Assembly: GCA_023450085.1 (NCBI GenBank)
Contig: JAEXHI010000031.1
Span: 425,191 to 489,190, forward strand
Source: Bacteroidota bacterium
Lineage (GTDB): Bacteria; Bacteroidota; Bacteroidia; Sphingobacteriales; Sphingobacteriaceae
Direction of reading: 5' to 3'
Length of the DNA stretch: 64,000 bases
The position numbers and the translations under genes were made by a program. The notes beneath the pieces are model-generated. The model saw only the letters and a program-made list of their open reading frames with translations, had not been told where the DNA came from and made no database searches. Within the stretch, counting starts at the first letter, position 1; each line of letters opens with the position of its first letter. Below, in pieces: positions 63,001-64,000 of the stretch.

Positions 63001-64000
63001 TTTGAGCTTGCTGCGCCAGATGCCGTGATCGCATAAGGGCTGCCTGCTACAGAAGAGGCCATCGTGGCAGTAGTGCTCAACGTTGGCTGGGTCGTTAAAC
63101 TCAATGGTGTATCACCATTCACAAAACCGCTGTAGCTCGCTGTAAGCGCAGGAAGTGGTGCTCCGTAAGCTTTGGTCTGGTTATTGGCTGTAATGGTCAA
63201 AGCCGCTGTGGTAACGCTTAGCGTGCCCGCAACATAACTGATCGTATAGTTTGAGCTTGCTGCGCCAGATGCAGTAATCGCATAAGGGCTGCCTGCTACA
63301 GAAGAGGCCATCGTGGCAGTAGTGCTCAACGTTGGCTGAGTGGTTAAACTCAATGGCGTATCACCATTCACAAAACCGCTGTAGCTAGCGGTAAGCGTAG
63401 GCAGTGGTGCCCCGTAAGCTTTGGTCTGGTTATTGGCCGTAATCGTCAAAGCCGCTGTGGTAACGCTTAGCGTTCCCGCAACATAACTGATCGTATAGTT
63501 TGAGCTTGCTGCACCTGATGCCGTGATCGAATAAGGGCTGCCTGCTACAGAAGAGGCCATCGTGGCAGTAGTGCTCAACGTTGGCTGTGTAGTTAAACTC
63601 AGCGGTGTATCGCCATTCACAAAGCCGCTGTAGCTCGCCGTAAGCGTAGGCAATAATGCTCCGTAAACTTTGGTCTGGTTATTGGCCGTAATCGTCAATG
63701 GTGCTGTGGTAATGCTTAGCGTACCTGCAACATAACTGATCGTATAGTTGGAGCTTGCTGCGCCAGATGCCGTGATCGCATAAGGGCTGCCTGCTACAGA
63801 AGAGGCCATCGTGGCAGTAGTGCTCAACGTTGGCTGAGTGGTTAAACTCAATGGTGTATCGCCGTTAACAAAACCGCTGTAGCTAGCCGTAAGCGTAGGT
63901 ACTGGCGCTCCGTAAACTTTGGTCTGGTTATTGGCCGTAATCGTCAATGGTGCTGTGGTAACGCTTAGCGTACCCGCAACATAACTGATCGTATAGTTTG
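60069..64000 (-). CDS. Giant MBG-repeat adhesin with type B T9SS sorting domain (5' part outside window)
   Basis: The frame is open from the right edge; about 1310 residues are visible and there is no signal peptide, so the start lies beyond 64000. From N to C: five-plus MBG modules of 83 residues (TITANNQTK, YSGFVNGDTPLSL, ITASGAASSNYTISYVAGTL), then alternating modules TITASARTKTYGD and ALVVANTxRSKVYG, a last MBG-like module (TITADNKEK), a cadherin-like domain (LENRPAGTTAGTLSSTSDD) and Ig-like segments. The final 85 residues (ILTPNGDGKNDYLIIRNIDV, IYDVAGRVVYSKK, PLAKGTYYYIIDF, KKGFVSIVRD) are the gliding-motility-type C-terminal domain. It should be exported by the type IX system with the PorP/SprF neighbour and act in adhesion or gliding. 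Confidence 0.92.
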   Translation of the reverse strand, partial: NYTISYVAGTLSVTTAPLTITANNQTKVYGAPVPTLTASYSGFVNGDTPLSLTTQPTLSTTATMASSVAGSPYAITASGAASSNYTISYVAGTLSITTAPLTITANNQTKVYGALLPTLTASYSGFVNGDTPLSLTTQPTLSTTATMASSVAGSPYSITASGAASSNYTISYVAGTLSVTTAALTITANNQTKAYGAPLPTLTASYSGFVNGDTPLSLTTQPTLSTTATMASSVAGSPYAITASGAASSNYTISYVAGTLSVTTAALTITANNQTKAYGAPLPALTASYSGFVNGDTPLSLTTQPTLSTTATMASSVAGSPYAITASGAASSNYTISYVAGTLSVTTAPLTITANNQTKAYGAPVPTLTASYSGFVNGDTPLSLTTQPTLSTTATVASSVAGSPYAITASGAASSNYTISYVAGTLSITQKALTITASARTKTYGDEVVFAGTEFTSVGLTNSDAITSVTLNSTGAAATATVAGSTYPIVATAAVGTGLGNYTISYVNGALTVTTRALVVANTDRSKVYGDALVNTDFAGSITGIQNSDNITVTRNSTGAAATAAIGNSYPIVATLADPDSKLGNYTVTNPNGTLTVTQKALTITASARTKTYGDVVTFVGTEFTSVGLTNSDAVASVTLNSTGTAATATVAGSTYPIVATAAVGTGLSNYNISYVNGALTVTPRALVVANTNRSKVYGSVLVNTDFAGSITGIQNGDNITVTRNSTGAVATAAIGNSYPIVATFVDPDSKLGNYTVTNPNGTLTVTQKALTITASARTKTYGDAVTFAGTEFTSVGLTNSDAITSVTLNSTGAAANATVAGSTYPIVISAAVGTGLGNYTISYVNNALTVNLKALTITADNKEKFVGTVNPPLTASYTGFVNSETSSVLTSPVSLSTTAVTNSPMGDYPITASGAAAANYTITYVGGVLKVKPGAPTSVNLAAVTLLENRPAGTTAGTLSSTSDDPAATFTYSLVAGAGDTDNALFAISGTSLNTAASLDYETKATYSVRVRSTTQYGFSLDRVLTISLTDVNEVPTLAVVANQTICYTRTSQNVALTGISAGPETSQTTGLSVSSNNPGLFDALTVSGSGATGTLVYQVKTGVVGTATVTVTVKDNGGTANGGVDTYSRTFVITVNALPVLSISSNKGLEISKGDVVSLNVTGAVTYSWAADNSILSGAGTATLQVRPRQTTTYTVTGTNANGCSETKTITIKVLDDYALISGTNILTPNGDGKNDYLIIRNIDVYPNHEIKIYDVAGRVVYSKKTYDNTWDGTYNGSPLAKGTYYYIIDFDGGKFKKKGFVSIVRD
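61430..62715. repeat. 507-bp intragenic super-repeat, about 2.5 copies
   Basis: The word CCATAGGTTTTAGT recurs at 61651, 62158 and 62665, a spacing of 507 bases (169 residues). Each period encodes one TITASARTKTYGD module and one ALVVANTxRSKVYG module. DNA identity between periods is high by eye, implying recent duplication or gene conversion. Confidence 0.85.
62716..64000. repeat. 249-bp intragenic tandem repeat, at least 5 copies
   Basis: The CGTAAxCTTTGGTCTGG word recurs at 62915, 63164, 63413, 63662 and 63911, an exact 249-base period (83 residues). Copies differ at few positions. The array continues past the right edge, so total copy number is unknown. Confidence 0.9.

Noticed and set aside
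62716..64000. CRISPR-like or intergenic repeat array
   Set aside because: The 249-base periods are in frame inside one continuous coding region and encode MBG protein modules.
1..64000. tRNA, rRNA or known riboswitch genes
   Set aside because: Intergenic regions were scanned by eye for cloverleaf ends, rRNA words and known leader motifs and none was convincing; a covariance-model search was not possible.

Overview
The window reads as a chromosomal segment of a Bacteroidota bacterium, most likely Sphingobacteriaceae (Pedobacter-like). The grounds are several TonB-dependent receptors with STN and carboxypeptidase-like N-terminal domains, two ECF sigma/FecR pairs, C-terminal sorting domains of the type IX secretion system (types A and B), a PorP/SprF protein, 7TM-AraC regulators and TAnnTTTG promoter boxes. 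No rRNA, tRNA, CRISPR array or intact insertion sequence was seen. The genus is an inference from gene content only.

Left part (1-13.4 kb). A glycosidase-like secreted protein runs off the left edge. A sodium/sugar symporter follows, flanked on both sides by a mosaic of interspersed repeats that includes a direct repeat of about 250 bp. Next come LysE and TauE/SafE exporters and an AT-rich orphan lipoprotein between 26-bp direct repeats. The first sigma/FecR/TonB-receptor/lipoprotein uptake cluster lies at 6.4-12.4 kb.

13.4-24 kb. A six-gene minus-strand operon (aldo/keto reductase, two alpha/beta hydrolases, carboxymuconolactone decarboxylase, cyclophilin-like protein, cupin) faces a divergent AraC regulator. 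It is followed by a secreted hypothetical protein, a serine hydrolase, a 7TM-AraC regulator, a TPR histidine kinase and an AlkD-like protein.

25-31.4 kb. This is the most interesting segment, a candidate anti-phage locus. Three tandem minus-strand genes encode TIR-STING, TIR fused to an SspB-like domain, and a TIR-like domain fused to helical repeats. A divergent gene 119 bp away encodes a SLOG, two-TM, TrkA-N/RCK, RyR protein that looks like a ligand-gated channel. No CD-NTase is visible, although TIR-STING normally works with one. Directly right of the locus is the decayed 3' end of a second histidine kinase resembling the intact kinase on the left, so the locus appears to sit where a paralogous kinase gene used to be.

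31.4-43.4 kb. A minus-strand operon encodes a tail-collar secreted protein, a 2878-residue LamG/type A-CTD protein, a 304-residue secreted protein sharing a domain with it, and a 47-residue lipoprotein with a TAATG overlap. A 7TM-AraC regulator is divergent. 

43.4-58.9 kb. A tight minus-strand operon of about 15 kb encodes sigma factor, FecR, STN-TonB receptor, two lipoproteins, three fasciclin-domain lipoproteins and an Oar-type TonB receptor. No SusD is present. 

59.1-64 kb. A PorP/SprF protein lies next to a giant MBG-repeat adhesin with a type B sorting domain. The adhesin runs off the right edge and contains 249-bp and 507-bp internal DNA repeats.
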